A stretch of DNA of 24,701 nt from an uncultured Clostridia bacterium. GTDB lineage: Bacteria; Bacillota; Clostridia; Oscillospirales; Acutalibacteraceae. The stretch covers positions 1 to 24,701 of the forward strand of contig CANQSG010000011.1 of NCBI GenBank assembly GCA_947626485.1, in the 5' to 3' direction. Made by a program: the position numbers and the translations under genes. The stretch's first letter is position 1. Every line of letters starts with the position of its first letter. The notes beneath the pieces are model-generated. The model was not told the DNA's origin. It saw only the letters and a program-made list of their open reading frames with translations, and ran no database searches. Below are positions 13,366 through 20,426 of this stretch, piece by piece.

Positions 13366-14391
13366 TTATTCGGTTTTCAGACCTAATTCGTGCAGCTGGC
13401 GGATGAGGGCGGCTTTGTCGATTTCGCCGTTGGCGAAGGCAGCTTGCATTCCCGAGCCGAAGGTGACAGTTGTCGGCGGCGCGCCGCCGTAAAGCCGGAC
13501 GGAAAGCTCGTTCGGCGTCCAGCCGCGGTTGCACCACAGGTGCTGGTTGTTCCACATTTCGGAGATGGCCTCCAGCAGCGATAGAAGCTGCTCCTCGGTC
13601 AGCAGCACGCCCATCGCGGTCAGGTCGTCGTAAAACCAGTCGAGAATTTCGTTTACGTCGAGACAGCCGATGTCGTTTTCCTGCTTGAGCAGACGCACCA
13701 GATACTGCGCCGCCGTGATGCTGTTCAGTTTCGCTTCGAGCGCGGCCGCCCGCTTCGGATTGCCCTTGCAGTCCTCGGTTTTTCCGTTCAGCCGATCGAG
13801 CTCATAGGCGTCGTATTCGCTGATATAGGAAAATTCCCGCAGGCGTTTGCCCTTGTACGGGCAGTTGTGCAGCTCCCCGAACCGATCTTTATACCGCGAA
13901 CGCGTGGATTTCAGCCCGCCGAGCAGTCGAAGCAGCTTTTGCTCCTGCGCGGGCTGCGGCGGGTCGACGAAGGTCAGCAGATTTTCCGGCAGGTAAAACG
14001 GCTTGCCGCCGACGGCCTTACGGATCGCATACACAGCCGCGAATTTATGAAACCCGCTGCCGACCAGATCGCGGTGTGCGATGGTGAGCAGCGAGTCCCG
14101 CCGGGGCTCCGCGCTGTAGATTTCATCGATCTCGAACACATAAAACGGCAGCGATTCCCGGCGCAGAATCTTCAACGCCGCATAGAAATCCCGGCGGTGC
14201 AGCGGGACGGTCTGCGTTTTAGCGGACAACTCCCGGTAAACCTGCCACGCCTCGTCGGCGGTGACGCAACCGTAAAGGTTCGCGCAGGCGGTGCAAAAGC
14301 GGCGCGCAAACGCGATCTGCGGCTCACACAAGCCTGCCTGCGCATACAGGCGGGCGATCGTTTTTTGAGCCAACGGTTTCGGATAAGCCAT
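13366..14391 (-). CDS. Hypothetical protein with NNQHLWCNRGWTPNEL motif
   Basis: 341 residues from the ATG at 14391, which has GGAGGGGGAAACGGGA before it and a promoter at 14450-14478. The ORF stays open upstream to 15192, but that extension runs antisense to the phosphatase gene and is not coding. Visible marks are a cysteine group CEPQIAFARRFCTACANLYGC (about 17-38), YVFEIDEIYSAEPRRDSLLTIAH, a basic middle, and LWCNRGWTPNELSVRLYGG towards the C-terminus. The last block resembles a motif seen next to SEC-C zinc motifs in other bacterial proteins, but no SEC-C motif is present. The function is unknown; the cysteines could bind a metal. Confidence 0.75.
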   Translation of the reverse strand: MAYPKPLAQKTIARLYAQAGLCEPQIAFARRFCTACANLYGCVTADEAWQVYRELSAKTQTVPLHRRDFYAALKILRRESLPFYVFEIDEIYSAEPRRDSLLTIAHRDLVGSGFHKFAAVYAIRKAVGGKPFYLPENLLTFVDPPQPAQEQKLLRLLGGLKSTRSRYKDRFGELHNCPYKGKRLREFSYISEYDAYELDRLNGKTEDCKGNPKRAAALEAKLNSITAAQYLVRLLKQENDIGCLDVNEILDWFYDDLTAMGVLLTEEQLLSLLEAISEMWNNQHLWCNRGWTPNELSVRLYGGAPPTTVTFGSGMQAAFANGEIDKAALIRQLHELGLKTE

Positions 14392-14409
14392 TCCCGTTTC
14401 CCCCTCCGC

Positions 14410-14429
14410 CGCCCGCATTGACGCGGGCG
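14410..14429 (-). promoter_or_regulatory. Leader hairpin next to the ribosome binding site of the 341-residue gene
   Basis: CGCCCGC and GCGGGCG form a 7-bp GC-only stem around a 6-nt loop. It lies between the promoter (-10 at 14450) and the ribosome binding site and so could influence translation. Function not shown. Confidence 0.4.
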
Positions 14430-14449
14430 AAGTTTCGGTTTTCGAAAAA

Positions 14450-14478
14450 ATTATACCACAGCCCGCCCCGTTTGGCAA
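14450..14478 (-). promoter_or_regulatory. Promoter of the 341-residue protein gene
   Basis: On the minus strand -35 TTGCCA (14473-14478), a 17-nt spacer and a perfect -10 TATAAT (14450-14455) in CTGTGGTATAAT, an extended -10 like those at 3184, 11500 and 19860. Confidence 0.8.
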
Positions 14479-14538
14479 GGTCGGACGGTTATATATGTAA
14501 AACGGGGAGCTGGTGCGGCGAAAATGTCGCATGCGGGT

Positions 14539-14552
14539 TGGTATGATAGAAT
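14539..14552 (+). promoter_or_regulatory. Extended -10 promoter of the phosphatase gene
   Basis: TTGGTATGATAGAAT contains TGGTATGAT (-10 at 14542-14547) without a clear -35. Its position after the upstream ATG at 14524 argues that translation begins later, at the TTG at 14593. Confidence 0.45.
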
Positions 14553-14592
14553 CGGCGGGGGAAGAGATGCCGCCGGAAAGGATAGTTGTTTT

Positions 14593-15276
14593 TTGGTTTA
14601 CGCTGTCTCCGATTTGCACGGTTGTTTGGGGAAATATCAAAGGCTGCTCGACGCGCTTCCGCTCGGTGAAACGGACACGCTGTACATTTTGGGCGACGTC
14701 ATCGACCGCGGGGCGGGCGGGATCGAGATTCTGCTTGATCTGATGTCGCGCGCGAACGTGAAGCCGCTGATCGGCAATCACGAGTCGCTTTCTCTCGGGG
14801 TGATGAAACGAATTGCCGCCGGCGCGGCAGACGAGCAGACCGTCGGCAGGACGAAGGCCGGGGCGCTCTGGCTGCTGTCCGACGGCGCGCCCACCGTGCG
14901 GGCGTTCTGCGCGCTTTCGCCGGGCAGGCAGCGGGACGTTATCGACTACATCGAATCCTTCGGCATTTACGACGAGCTCGCGGTGAACGGCCGCCGGTTT
15001 CACCTGTCCCACACCCTGCCGGATTACGACCCGGGCAGGCCGATCCACGACGTCGGCTTTTTGGAATTCCTTTACGGCGAGCCGGATTACACGAAGGTTT
15101 ACGCGCCGGATACCCTGTTCGTCACCGGCCACACGCCCACGGGGCTGATCGACCCCGCGTTCGCCGGGCGAATCCTGCAAAAGAACCACCACATCGCCAT
15201 CGACTGCGGCGCGGCCTTCGGCAACCCGCTCGGGTGCATCTGCCTCGATACGTTGGAAGAATTTTATTTCGAATAG
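14593..15276 (+). CDS. PPP-family metallophosphatase (serine/threonine protein phosphatase or Ap4A hydrolase type), TTG start
   Basis: 227 residues from the TTG at 14593, placed 10 nt after AAAGGA (14577-14582) so that the protein begins MVYAVSDLHG, the normal start of this family. The upstream ATG at 14524 would add 23 residues unlike the family and lies before the promoter -10. The signature motifs are intact: D7-x-H9-G in SDLHG, GDVIDRG (Asp35, Asp38, Arg39), GNHE (61-64), a later His in LSHTLPDYDPG and GHTPTG near the C-terminus. These bind two metals and hydrolyse phosphoesters. The length suits the prokaryotic PrpA/PrpE/ApaH-like group. It may act on phosphoproteins or dinucleoside polyphosphates; sequence alone does not decide. 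It is divergent from the 341-residue gene. Confidence 0.88.
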   Translation: MVYAVSDLHGCLGKYQRLLDALPLGETDTLYILGDVIDRGAGGIEILLDLMSRANVKPLIGNHESLSLGVMKRIAAGAADEQTVGRTKAGALWLLSDGAPTVRAFCALSPGRQRDVIDYIESFGIYDELAVNGRRFHLSHTLPDYDPGRPIHDVGFLEFLYGEPDYTKVYAPDTLFVTGHTPTGLIDPAFAGRILQKNHHIAIDCGAAFGNPLGCICLDTLEEFYFE

Positions 15277-15328
15277 AAGCGGCCGAACCGCGCTTTAGCG
15301 CGTAAAATCTGCGGCAGGCGGGCACCGG

Positions 15329-15357
15329 TTGAAAAGTGCGCGGCGATCTGCTATACT
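15329..15357 (+). promoter_or_regulatory. Sigma-A promoter of the nuclease/PolC-like operon
   Basis: -35 TTGAAA (15329-15334), a 17-nt spacer and -10 TATACT (15352-15357). The predicted leader is about 40 nt. An in-frame alternative ATG at 15329 coincides with this promoter and is therefore rejected as the start. Confidence 0.8.
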
Positions 15358-15403
15358 GCAAACAAAGCGGCGCGGCCAGAGCGCAAAAACGAAGGAGGAA
15401 ATC

Positions 15404-16570
15404 ATGGAAAAAGCGGCGTTGATTCAACGGATCGTAGAACAATACAACAAAGCAAAAGAATTGCAGGATATGCAGGACCCGACCTTTTTATCGGTCATCG
15501 GAAAAGCGTATCACGAAAATTATCTTTCCCGCCTGATCGCCTACGCGCTGAAAAAGGACGAGGGCTTTCTGCGCGGCCTGCTCGGTTTATCGGACAAGCT
15601 CGGCGAGCGAACCGTCGAATGTGAAAAATACATGGACGGAAGCCGGGCGGATATTTTCGTCGTGATTCCCGGCGAAAATATCACGGTCACGATCGAAAAC
15701 AAGACCGACACCTGGGAGCACGACGACCAAACGCAGGCGTATTATAACTGGGTCGAGAAGAACTATCCCGACCACGCAAATTATTTCTTTTATCTCTGCC
15801 CGAACTACAATCCGTCCACGCCGAGCTGTGAAGCATACAAAATCATTACATACGCGGATTTGGCAGATTTGATTCCGGGCGGCACGGACGACCCGATTAT
15901 TCGGGATTTGAAAAAGCACAGTAAAGAAAAATTGGGAGTGAATAACATGGGACTGCAAAATTATGATATTGAAGTGATTAAGCACTATGATGAGCTTACA
16001 CAGCTCTTATCAGACGCAAAACGGAATATAGCAGCTTATCAAAATGCGGCGATTGAGGAAATAAAAGAAAAGTTGACAGAACGATATCAGTACCGGTTTC
16101 CTATGGGGGACGAATGGAAGGAAGAGAAAAACGATGGCAAGGAGCTGCTGTTGATTCAAACCGATCTGAAACGCGGTATCATCAGCTCCTACCGTCTTTA
16201 TAAGCCGGAATGGAAAAAAGACGACTACTATTTCTACGTTGAAATTCTGTTTCAGTACAAAGAAAACTATGGAGACATTCGAGGCATTCGGTATCAACGC
16301 ACGCTTTGCGCCCCGTCAAAGGAGGACGCGGAAAACATAAAAAATTCCGGTCAAATCGATTTTGAGACGCCGGAGAGCGAAAACGAATATATTGTGCTTG
16401 AAAAAAGCGAGCAATACGACTTTTCCGACCCTGACGTTTGGGACAACCCCGACGAAAACTGGAAAGATCAATTTGTCAAAGAAGCGACTGAAATTCTTCC
16501 TCGACTGCTGAAAAAGCAAAGCAAAGCATTCGAGGAAATCAAAGGCAAGGATATTTTAAACGGAAAATAG
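15404..16570 (+). CDS. PD-(D/E)XK nuclease superfamily protein (PDDEXK_4-like)
   Basis: 388 residues from the ATG at 15404, with GAAGGAGGAAATC before it. The nuclease core is near the N-terminus: the helix HENYLSRLIAYAL (37-49, Glu38), Asp83 in GSRADIFVV, Glu98-x-Lys100 in TIENKTD, and a following QTQAYYNW helix. This is the order E...D...ExK...Q of PD-(D/E)XK enzymes of the PDDEXK_4 type, whose members are often in phage or defence settings. The C-terminal half (about 180-388) is acidic, has alternating strands and charged turns, and is not recognised. Base composition changes within the gene: the second half is richer in A+T. The stop is followed after 20 nt by the shortened PolC gene on the same strand with no promoter or terminator between, so the two form an operon. 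Confidence 0.85.
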   Translation: MEKAALIQRIVEQYNKAKELQDMQDPTFLSVIGKAYHENYLSRLIAYALKKDEGFLRGLLGLSDKLGERTVECEKYMDGSRADIFVVIPGENITVTIENKTDTWEHDDQTQAYYNWVEKNYPDHANYFFYLCPNYNPSTPSCEAYKIITYADLADLIPGGTDDPIIRDLKKHSKEKLGVNNMGLQNYDIEVIKHYDELTQLLSDAKRNIAAYQNAAIEEIKEKLTERYQYRFPMGDEWKEEKNDGKELLLIQTDLKRGIISSYRLYKPEWKKDDYYFYVEILFQYKENYGDIRGIRYQRTLCAPSKEDAENIKNSGQIDFETPESENEYIVLEKSEQYDFSDPDVWDNPDENWKDQFVKEATEILPRLLKKQSKAFEEIKGKDILNGK

Positions 16571-16590
16571 AAATTTTCAGGAGGTCTGTT

Positions 16591-19080
16591 ATGAAACAAC
16601 GGGTGGAATTGAGCGTACATACAAATTTGTCCGCCATGGACGGCGTTGACCCGGCGGAGCGGTTGCTGGGTTGCGCTTGCCGGCTCGGCCTGCGCGCGAT
16701 CGCCGTCACCGATCGGGATAGCGTGCAGGCGTTTCCGGCGGCTGCCAAGGCTGCCGCGCGACTTAGCACACAGGGGCAGGAGATCCGCGTCCTTTACGGA
16801 ATGGACGCGGGCTGCACGGACGGCGGGCGCGATTTTCGGGTGAACGTTTTGGCGCGGAACCGGGAGGGTTTGAAAAACCTTTACCGGCTCGTCACCCTGC
16901 GCCACGCAAAAAACAGCGGCAAAGCGCAAGCGCGGATTTCGAAAGACGAGCTGACGGCGCACCGGGAGGGGCTGCTGCTCGGCAGCGGCGGCGACGAGGG
17001 CGAGCTGATGCAGGCCGTCCTGTCCGGACAGCCGTGGGATCGCCTGCTGGAAACGGCGGGATGTTACGATTATTTAGAGGTGCAGCCTCAGTTTGACCGG
17101 GAGGCGAGCCGGACGATCGTGCGGTTGGGTCAGGCGCTGCGCCTTCCCGTCTGCGCGACGGGAAATGTGTATTTCTGCGCGCCGGAGGACGAAATTTTGC
17201 GGCACATTCTGCACGACGCCGCCGCAAAAACCGACGCGGACGAGCCGATGCCCTTTTTCCTGCGCTCGACCGTGGGAATGCGGGCGGAATTTGCCTTTCT
17301 CGGCGAGGAGACCGCCGAACGCATCGCGGTCGAAAACCCGAACCGCATCGCCGCGCAGCTCGAACCGCTTTGCCCCGTCCCCGAGGGCTTTTTCCCGCCG
17401 CAGATCGACGGCGCCGACGAGCGGCTTTCCGCCCTCGTGCGGCAAAACGCGAAGGCGCGGTACGGCGACCCGCTGCCCGAGACCGTGCGCGCGCGGCTTG
17501 AAAAAGAGCTGGCGCAGATCGCGGCGCACGGGTACGCCGGGATGTATCTGACCGCGCAAATGCTCGCGGCGGATTCCGAACGGCGGGGCTATCACGTCCT
17601 CTCCCGCGGTGCGGTCGGCGCGTCACTGGTCGCCTATTTTGCCGGGATCACCGACGTCAACCCCCTGCCGCCGCACTACGTTTGCCCGCGTTGCCACGTT
17701 GCGGAATTTTTGCCGGACGGGGAATTCGGCTCCGGGTTCGATCTGCCGGAAAAGGCCTGCCCGAAGTGCGGCGCCGCGTTCGATCGGGACGGTCAGAGTA
17801 TCCCCGTCGAGGTGTTTGCCGGGCTTGCGGGCGAAAAAGTGCCGGACATCGACCTGAATCTCGCGCCGGCCTACCTGCCCGCCGCCGTGGAGGTGCTGCG
17901 CGCGCAGTTCGGCAAGGCGCAGGTTCTGCGGGGCGGCTTCGTCCGCACGGTTTCCCCGCGGGACGCGGCGTCGCTGGTGCGGCGGTATGCGGAAAAGCAC
18001 GACCGCGACTGGGATAGGGCGGAGCGCGTCCGGCTGGCGGAGCGGTTGTGCGGCGTGAAACGCGCGGACGGGCTCCACCCGGGCGGGTGGGTGGTGCTGC
18101 CCGCCGGTACTGACGCGGAGGATTTCACGCCGACGCAGCGCCTCGAAGCCGACCCCGAAACCGCCGCCACCCATTTCGATCTGTACAGCCTCGCCGGGCT
18201 GTTCCGACAGGATCTTTTGGGGCATGAGATTCCGGCGCTCTACCGGGCGCTGGAGGAGGCGACCGGCGTCAACGTCGCGGACGTGCCGCTGTGCGACCCC
18301 GAGGTCTACCGTCTGCTGACCTCGCCGCAGCCGCTCGGCGTCGCCCCGGAAGAGATCGACTGCGAGACCGGCACCCTCGGTCTGCCGGAGCTCGAAACCG
18401 CGTTCATGCGGAAGATGCTGACGGAAATCGCGCCGAAAAATTTTTCCGACCTTGTGAAGATGATCGGCTTGTCCCACGGCGCCGGGACCTGGCTTGGCAA
18501 CGCGCAGCAGCTGCTCGCCGAAGGCAGCTGCTCGCTTCGCGACGTGATCGCCCTGCGCGACGACGTGATGCTGTGCCTCATGCGAAACGGCGTTTCGACC
18601 GAACAGGCGTACGAGGTCATGGAATGCGTCCGGAAAGGGCAGGGGTATCGGCTGTCCCCGGCGCTGCGGCAGGCGCTGTCTGCCGCCGACCTGCCGAACT
18701 GGTATCTCGAGAGCTGCGAGAAGATCCGCTACCTCTTCCCGAAGGCCCACGCCGTCGCCTACGCGATGGCCGCCGTGCGGCTCGGCTGGTACAAAATCCA
18801 CCACCTGGCGGCCTTCTACGCCGCCTGCCTCGGCGCCCGGTACGATGACCCGGAATCGGACGCGGAATGGTTCGACGTGCCGGTGCTCTCAAAAGGCGCG
18901 GCGGCGATCTGCCGTCTGTACGCCGACTGCAAAGCGGTGGGCGACGGCGACGAAACCGAGCGGGAGCGCTTTTATCATCTCGCCTGCGAAGCCGCCCGCC
19001 GCGGCGTCACCTTCCGCCCCGCCGACAAAGAAACCGCCGCCTTCTCCGCAAAAAACGGCGTCGTTTTTATCCCCGCCTGA
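16591..19080 (+). CDS. Shortened PolC-type DNA polymerase III alpha paralogue lacking the exonuclease and with an altered PHP domain
   Basis: 829 residues; the ATG follows CAGGAGGTCTGTT. It is clearly of the Gram-positive PolC family but far shorter than the usual 1,400-odd residues. It begins at the PHP domain (ELSVHTNLSAMDGV against the usual ELHTHTKMSAMDAV), so the whole N-terminal/OB part is absent. From VQAFPAAAKAA it continues directly to the second PHP half (LKNLYRLVTL), so the 3'-5' exonuclease insertion is gone. PHP ligands are changed: His to Ser8 and TDH to TDR42. The polymerase part is kept: SRGAVGAS, a four-Cys zinc site (CPRC...CPKC, about 365-395), VPDIDLN (Asp419, Asp421), QDLLGH (Asp541), LGNAQ, VRKGQG and FPKAHAVAYAM. 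TGQHPGG has become DGLHPGG. It ends at VVFIPA, before the usual C-terminal helix-hairpin-helix. The frame is intact, so it is probably functional as something other than the main replicase. Confidence 0.88.
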   Translation: MKQRVELSVHTNLSAMDGVDPAERLLGCACRLGLRAIAVTDRDSVQAFPAAAKAAARLSTQGQEIRVLYGMDAGCTDGGRDFRVNVLARNREGLKNLYRLVTLRHAKNSGKAQARISKDELTAHREGLLLGSGGDEGELMQAVLSGQPWDRLLETAGCYDYLEVQPQFDREASRTIVRLGQALRLPVCATGNVYFCAPEDEILRHILHDAAAKTDADEPMPFFLRSTVGMRAEFAFLGEETAERIAVENPNRIAAQLEPLCPVPEGFFPPQIDGADERLSALVRQNAKARYGDPLPETVRARLEKELAQIAAHGYAGMYLTAQMLAADSERRGYHVLSRGAVGASLVAYFAGITDVNPLPPHYVCPRCHVAEFLPDGEFGSGFDLPEKACPKCGAAFDRDGQSIPVEVFAGLAGEKVPDIDLNLAPAYLPAAVEVLRAQFGKAQVLRGGFVRTVSPRDAASLVRRYAEKHDRDWDRAERVRLAERLCGVKRADGLHPGGWVVLPAGTDAEDFTPTQRLEADPETAATHFDLYSLAGLFRQDLLGHEIPALYRALEEATGVNVADVPLCDPEVYRLLTSPQPLGVAPEEIDCETGTLGLPELETAFMRKMLTEIAPKNFSDLVKMIGLSHGAGTWLGNAQQLLAEGSCSLRDVIALRDDVMLCLMRNGVSTEQAYEVMECVRKGQGYRLSPALRQALSAADLPNWYLESCEKIRYLFPKAHAVAYAMAAVRLGWYKIHHLAAFYAACLGARYDDPESDAEWFDVPVLSKGAAAICRLYADCKAVGDGDETERERFYHLACEAARRGVTFRPADKETAAFSAKNGVVFIPA

Positions 19081-19094
19081 CCGTTTTCAATCCC

Positions 19095-19129
19095 CCGGCT
19101 TCCGGATTCCACCCGGAGGCCGGTTTTTT
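19095..19129 (+). terminator. Rho-independent terminator of the nuclease/PolC-like operon
   Basis: CCGGCTTCCGG (19095-19105) pairs with CCGGAGGCCGG (19113-19123), 11 bp with one G-T pair, followed by TTTTTT. It separates the PolC-like gene from spoVT. Confidence 0.88.
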
Positions 19130-19165
19130 ATGTCCGTTCGAAAATTTTTCGGCGCGGCGGCTGGA

Positions 19166-19193
19166 TGAAATTCACAGCGGGGCGCTGCATAAT
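19166..19193 (+). promoter_or_regulatory. Possible forespore (sigma-G/F-like) promoter of spoVT
   Basis: TGAAAT (19166-19171), a 16-nt spacer and CATAAT (19188-19193) resemble the sigma-G pattern TGAATA/CATACTA. This fits the known forespore control of spoVT in Bacillus. The match is loose and no better sigma-A site was found. Confidence 0.3.
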
Positions 19194-19264
19194 CTTCCGG
19201 GAAAGACAAACAATAGGGTTACAAAACGATCTTGATTTGGAAATAAAGGAGACGAAATACAAAT

Positions 19265-19807
19265 ATGAAGGCAACAGGCATCGTTCGCCGCATCGACGAC
19301 CTCGGGCGGGTGGTGATCCCGAAGGAGATCCGCCGCACCATGCGCATCCGCGAGGGCGACCCGCTGGAGATTTATACGGACAACAACGGCGAGGTGATTT
19401 TTAAGAAGTATTCGCCGATCGGGGAGCTTTCGACCTTCGCGGCGCAGTATGCGGAGTCGCTGGTCAAGGGCACGCAGCTCTCGGTCGTCATCTGCGACCG
19501 AGATCACTGCGTCGCGGCGGCGGGCATCTCGAAAAAAGAGGTGCTCGAGCGGCGCATCACCCCGGCGCTCGAGGAGGTCATGGAGGCGCGGCGGCTGCAC
19601 CTTTGCCGCCCGCAGGACGGCGAGACGTTGCAGGCGCTGGAGGGCGTGGAGCGGGCGACCTGCGTCTGCGCGCCGATCCTCGCTTCGGGCGACGTGGCGG
19701 GCGCGGTCGTCCTGCTGGCGAACGAAACGGCGGCGCACGCGACCGACGCCGACGGCAAGCTCGCGCAGGTCGCCGCCGGATTTTTGGGGCGCCAGATGGA
19801 GGAATGA
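19265..19807 (+). CDS. spoVT: Stage V sporulation protein T, AbrB-family regulator
   Basis: 180 residues, the normal SpoVT length. AAAGGAG precedes the ATG with a rather long spacing of 13 nt. Residues 1-50 are the swapped-hairpin AbrB/MazE-type DNA-binding domain: MKATGIVRRIDDLGRVVIPKEIRRTMRIREGDPLEIY. Residues of about 54-178 form the GAF-like domain typical of SpoVT: ELSTFAAQYAESL, LSVVICDRDHCVAAAG, CVCAPILASGDVAGAVVLL. In Bacillus SpoVT is a tetrameric forespore regulator that tunes sigma-G genes. Its presence indicates an endospore-forming lineage. It is a separate unit between two terminators, sitting between the PolC-like gene and rimP, which are usually adjacent genes in Bacillota. 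Confidence 0.95.
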   Translation: MKATGIVRRIDDLGRVVIPKEIRRTMRIREGDPLEIYTDNNGEVIFKKYSPIGELSTFAAQYAESLVKGTQLSVVICDRDHCVAAAGISKKEVLERRITPALEEVMEARRLHLCRPQDGETLQALEGVERATCVCAPILASGDVAGAVVLLANETAAHATDADGKLAQVAAGFLGRQMEE

Positions 19808-19825
19808 CCGAATTTTCGGTTTTTT
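19807..19825 (+). terminator. Short terminator after spoVT
   Basis: ACCGA-ATTT-TCGGT is a 5-bp stem (extendable to 6) followed by TTTTT, directly at the stop codon. The stem is short but the position and T-run are typical. Confidence 0.65.
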
Positions 19826-19836
19826 GCAAAAAAGGC

Positions 19837-19865
19837 TTGCAAACCGCGGACGGTTGTGGTATAAT
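19837..19865 (+). promoter_or_regulatory. Strong sigma-A promoter of the rimP-nusA-infB operon
   Basis: -35 TTGCAA (19837-19842), a 17-nt spacer and a perfect -10 TATAAT (19860-19865) in TTGTGGTATAAT (extended -10). The predicted start is near 19872, just before the leader hairpin. Confidence 0.85.
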
Positions 19866-19882
19866 GTCTGCGATAACGGATG

Positions 19883-19918
19883 AAAGGTAGAGAGTGGGGC
19901 GACCCGCTCTTTCCTTTT
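19883..19918 (+). ncRNA. rimP-leader hairpin
   Basis: AGAGAGTGGG (19889-19898) pairs with CCCGCTCTTT (19903-19912) around a GCGA tetraloop, with two G-T pairs. The stem extends outward through AAAGG and CCTTT after one bulged base. A GNRA-capped hairpin with a G-rich/C-rich stem and T-rich 3' side directly before rimP is the known rimP-leader motif of Bacillota, thought to be a cis-regulatory element of this operon. It ends 11 nt before the rimP ribosome binding site. Confidence 0.7.
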
Positions 19919-19941
19919 GTCGGCGGCAAGGAGGTCGCACG

Positions 19942-20403
19942 ATGGCGGAAAATACGGCGGAACGGGTCTTTCGGCTGATCGAGCCGACGGTGCGCGCGCA
20001 GGGGCTGACCCTCTGGGACGTGCGCTATGTCAAGGAGGGCGCCGCTTGGTATCTGCGGGTCTTTATCGACCGGGACGGCGGCGTCGGGATCGACGATTGC
20101 GAACGCGTGTCGCGCGCGATCGACCCGATCCTCGACGAGCAGGACCCGATCGAATCCTCGTATTATTTAGAGGTCAGCTCGCCCGGGCTTTCGCGCGAGC
20201 TGACGCGGCAGGCGCATTTCGACGCCATGCGCGGACGCCCCGTCTTGCTGCGGCTTTACCGCCCGCGCGACGGCAAGCGCGAGATCGCCGGGACGCTGCT
20301 CTCGGCCGACGCGCAGACCGTCACGCTGCAAACCGAGACCGGAACAGAAGCATTTGAACGTTCGGCCGTGGCAACGGTGCGGCTGGACGACGCCGATTTT
20401 TGA
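19942..20403 (+). CDS. rimP: Ribosome maturation factor RimP
   Basis: 153 residues. The ATG at 19942 follows AAGGAGGTCGCACG; an upstream in-frame start at 19894 lies within the leader hairpin and is rejected. Motifs of the RimP N-terminal domain are clear: ERVFRLIEPTVRAQGLTLWDVRYVKEG, WYLRVFIDRDGGVGIDDCERVSRAI and YYLEVSSPGLSREL. The C-terminal SH3-like part covers about 90-150. RimP helps late assembly of the 30S subunit. First gene of the operon; nusA begins 23 nt after its stop. Confidence 0.96.
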   Translation: MAENTAERVFRLIEPTVRAQGLTLWDVRYVKEGAAWYLRVFIDRDGGVGIDDCERVSRAIDPILDEQDPIESSYYLEVSSPGLSRELTRQAHFDAMRGRPVLLRLYRPRDGKREIAGTLLSADAQTVTLQTETGTEAFERSAVATVRLDDADF

Positions 20404-20426
20404 CGAAGCGGAGGAACAAGAAAAAC

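Noticed and set aside
14392..15192. Upstream extension of the minus-strand 341-residue protein to 608 residues
   Set aside because: The extension is antisense to the phosphatase gene, and the promoter at 14450-14478 and ribosome binding site at 14391 fix a later start.
17623..18804. 393-codon minus-strand ORF opposite the PolC-like gene
   Set aside because: Low-complexity shadow; the plus strand aligns with PolC throughout.
16591..19080. Reading the PolC-like gene as a pseudogene
   Set aside because: The frame is open for 829 codons, missing parts correspond to whole domains, and catalytic polymerase residues and expression signals are intact; a shortened functional protein is more likely.
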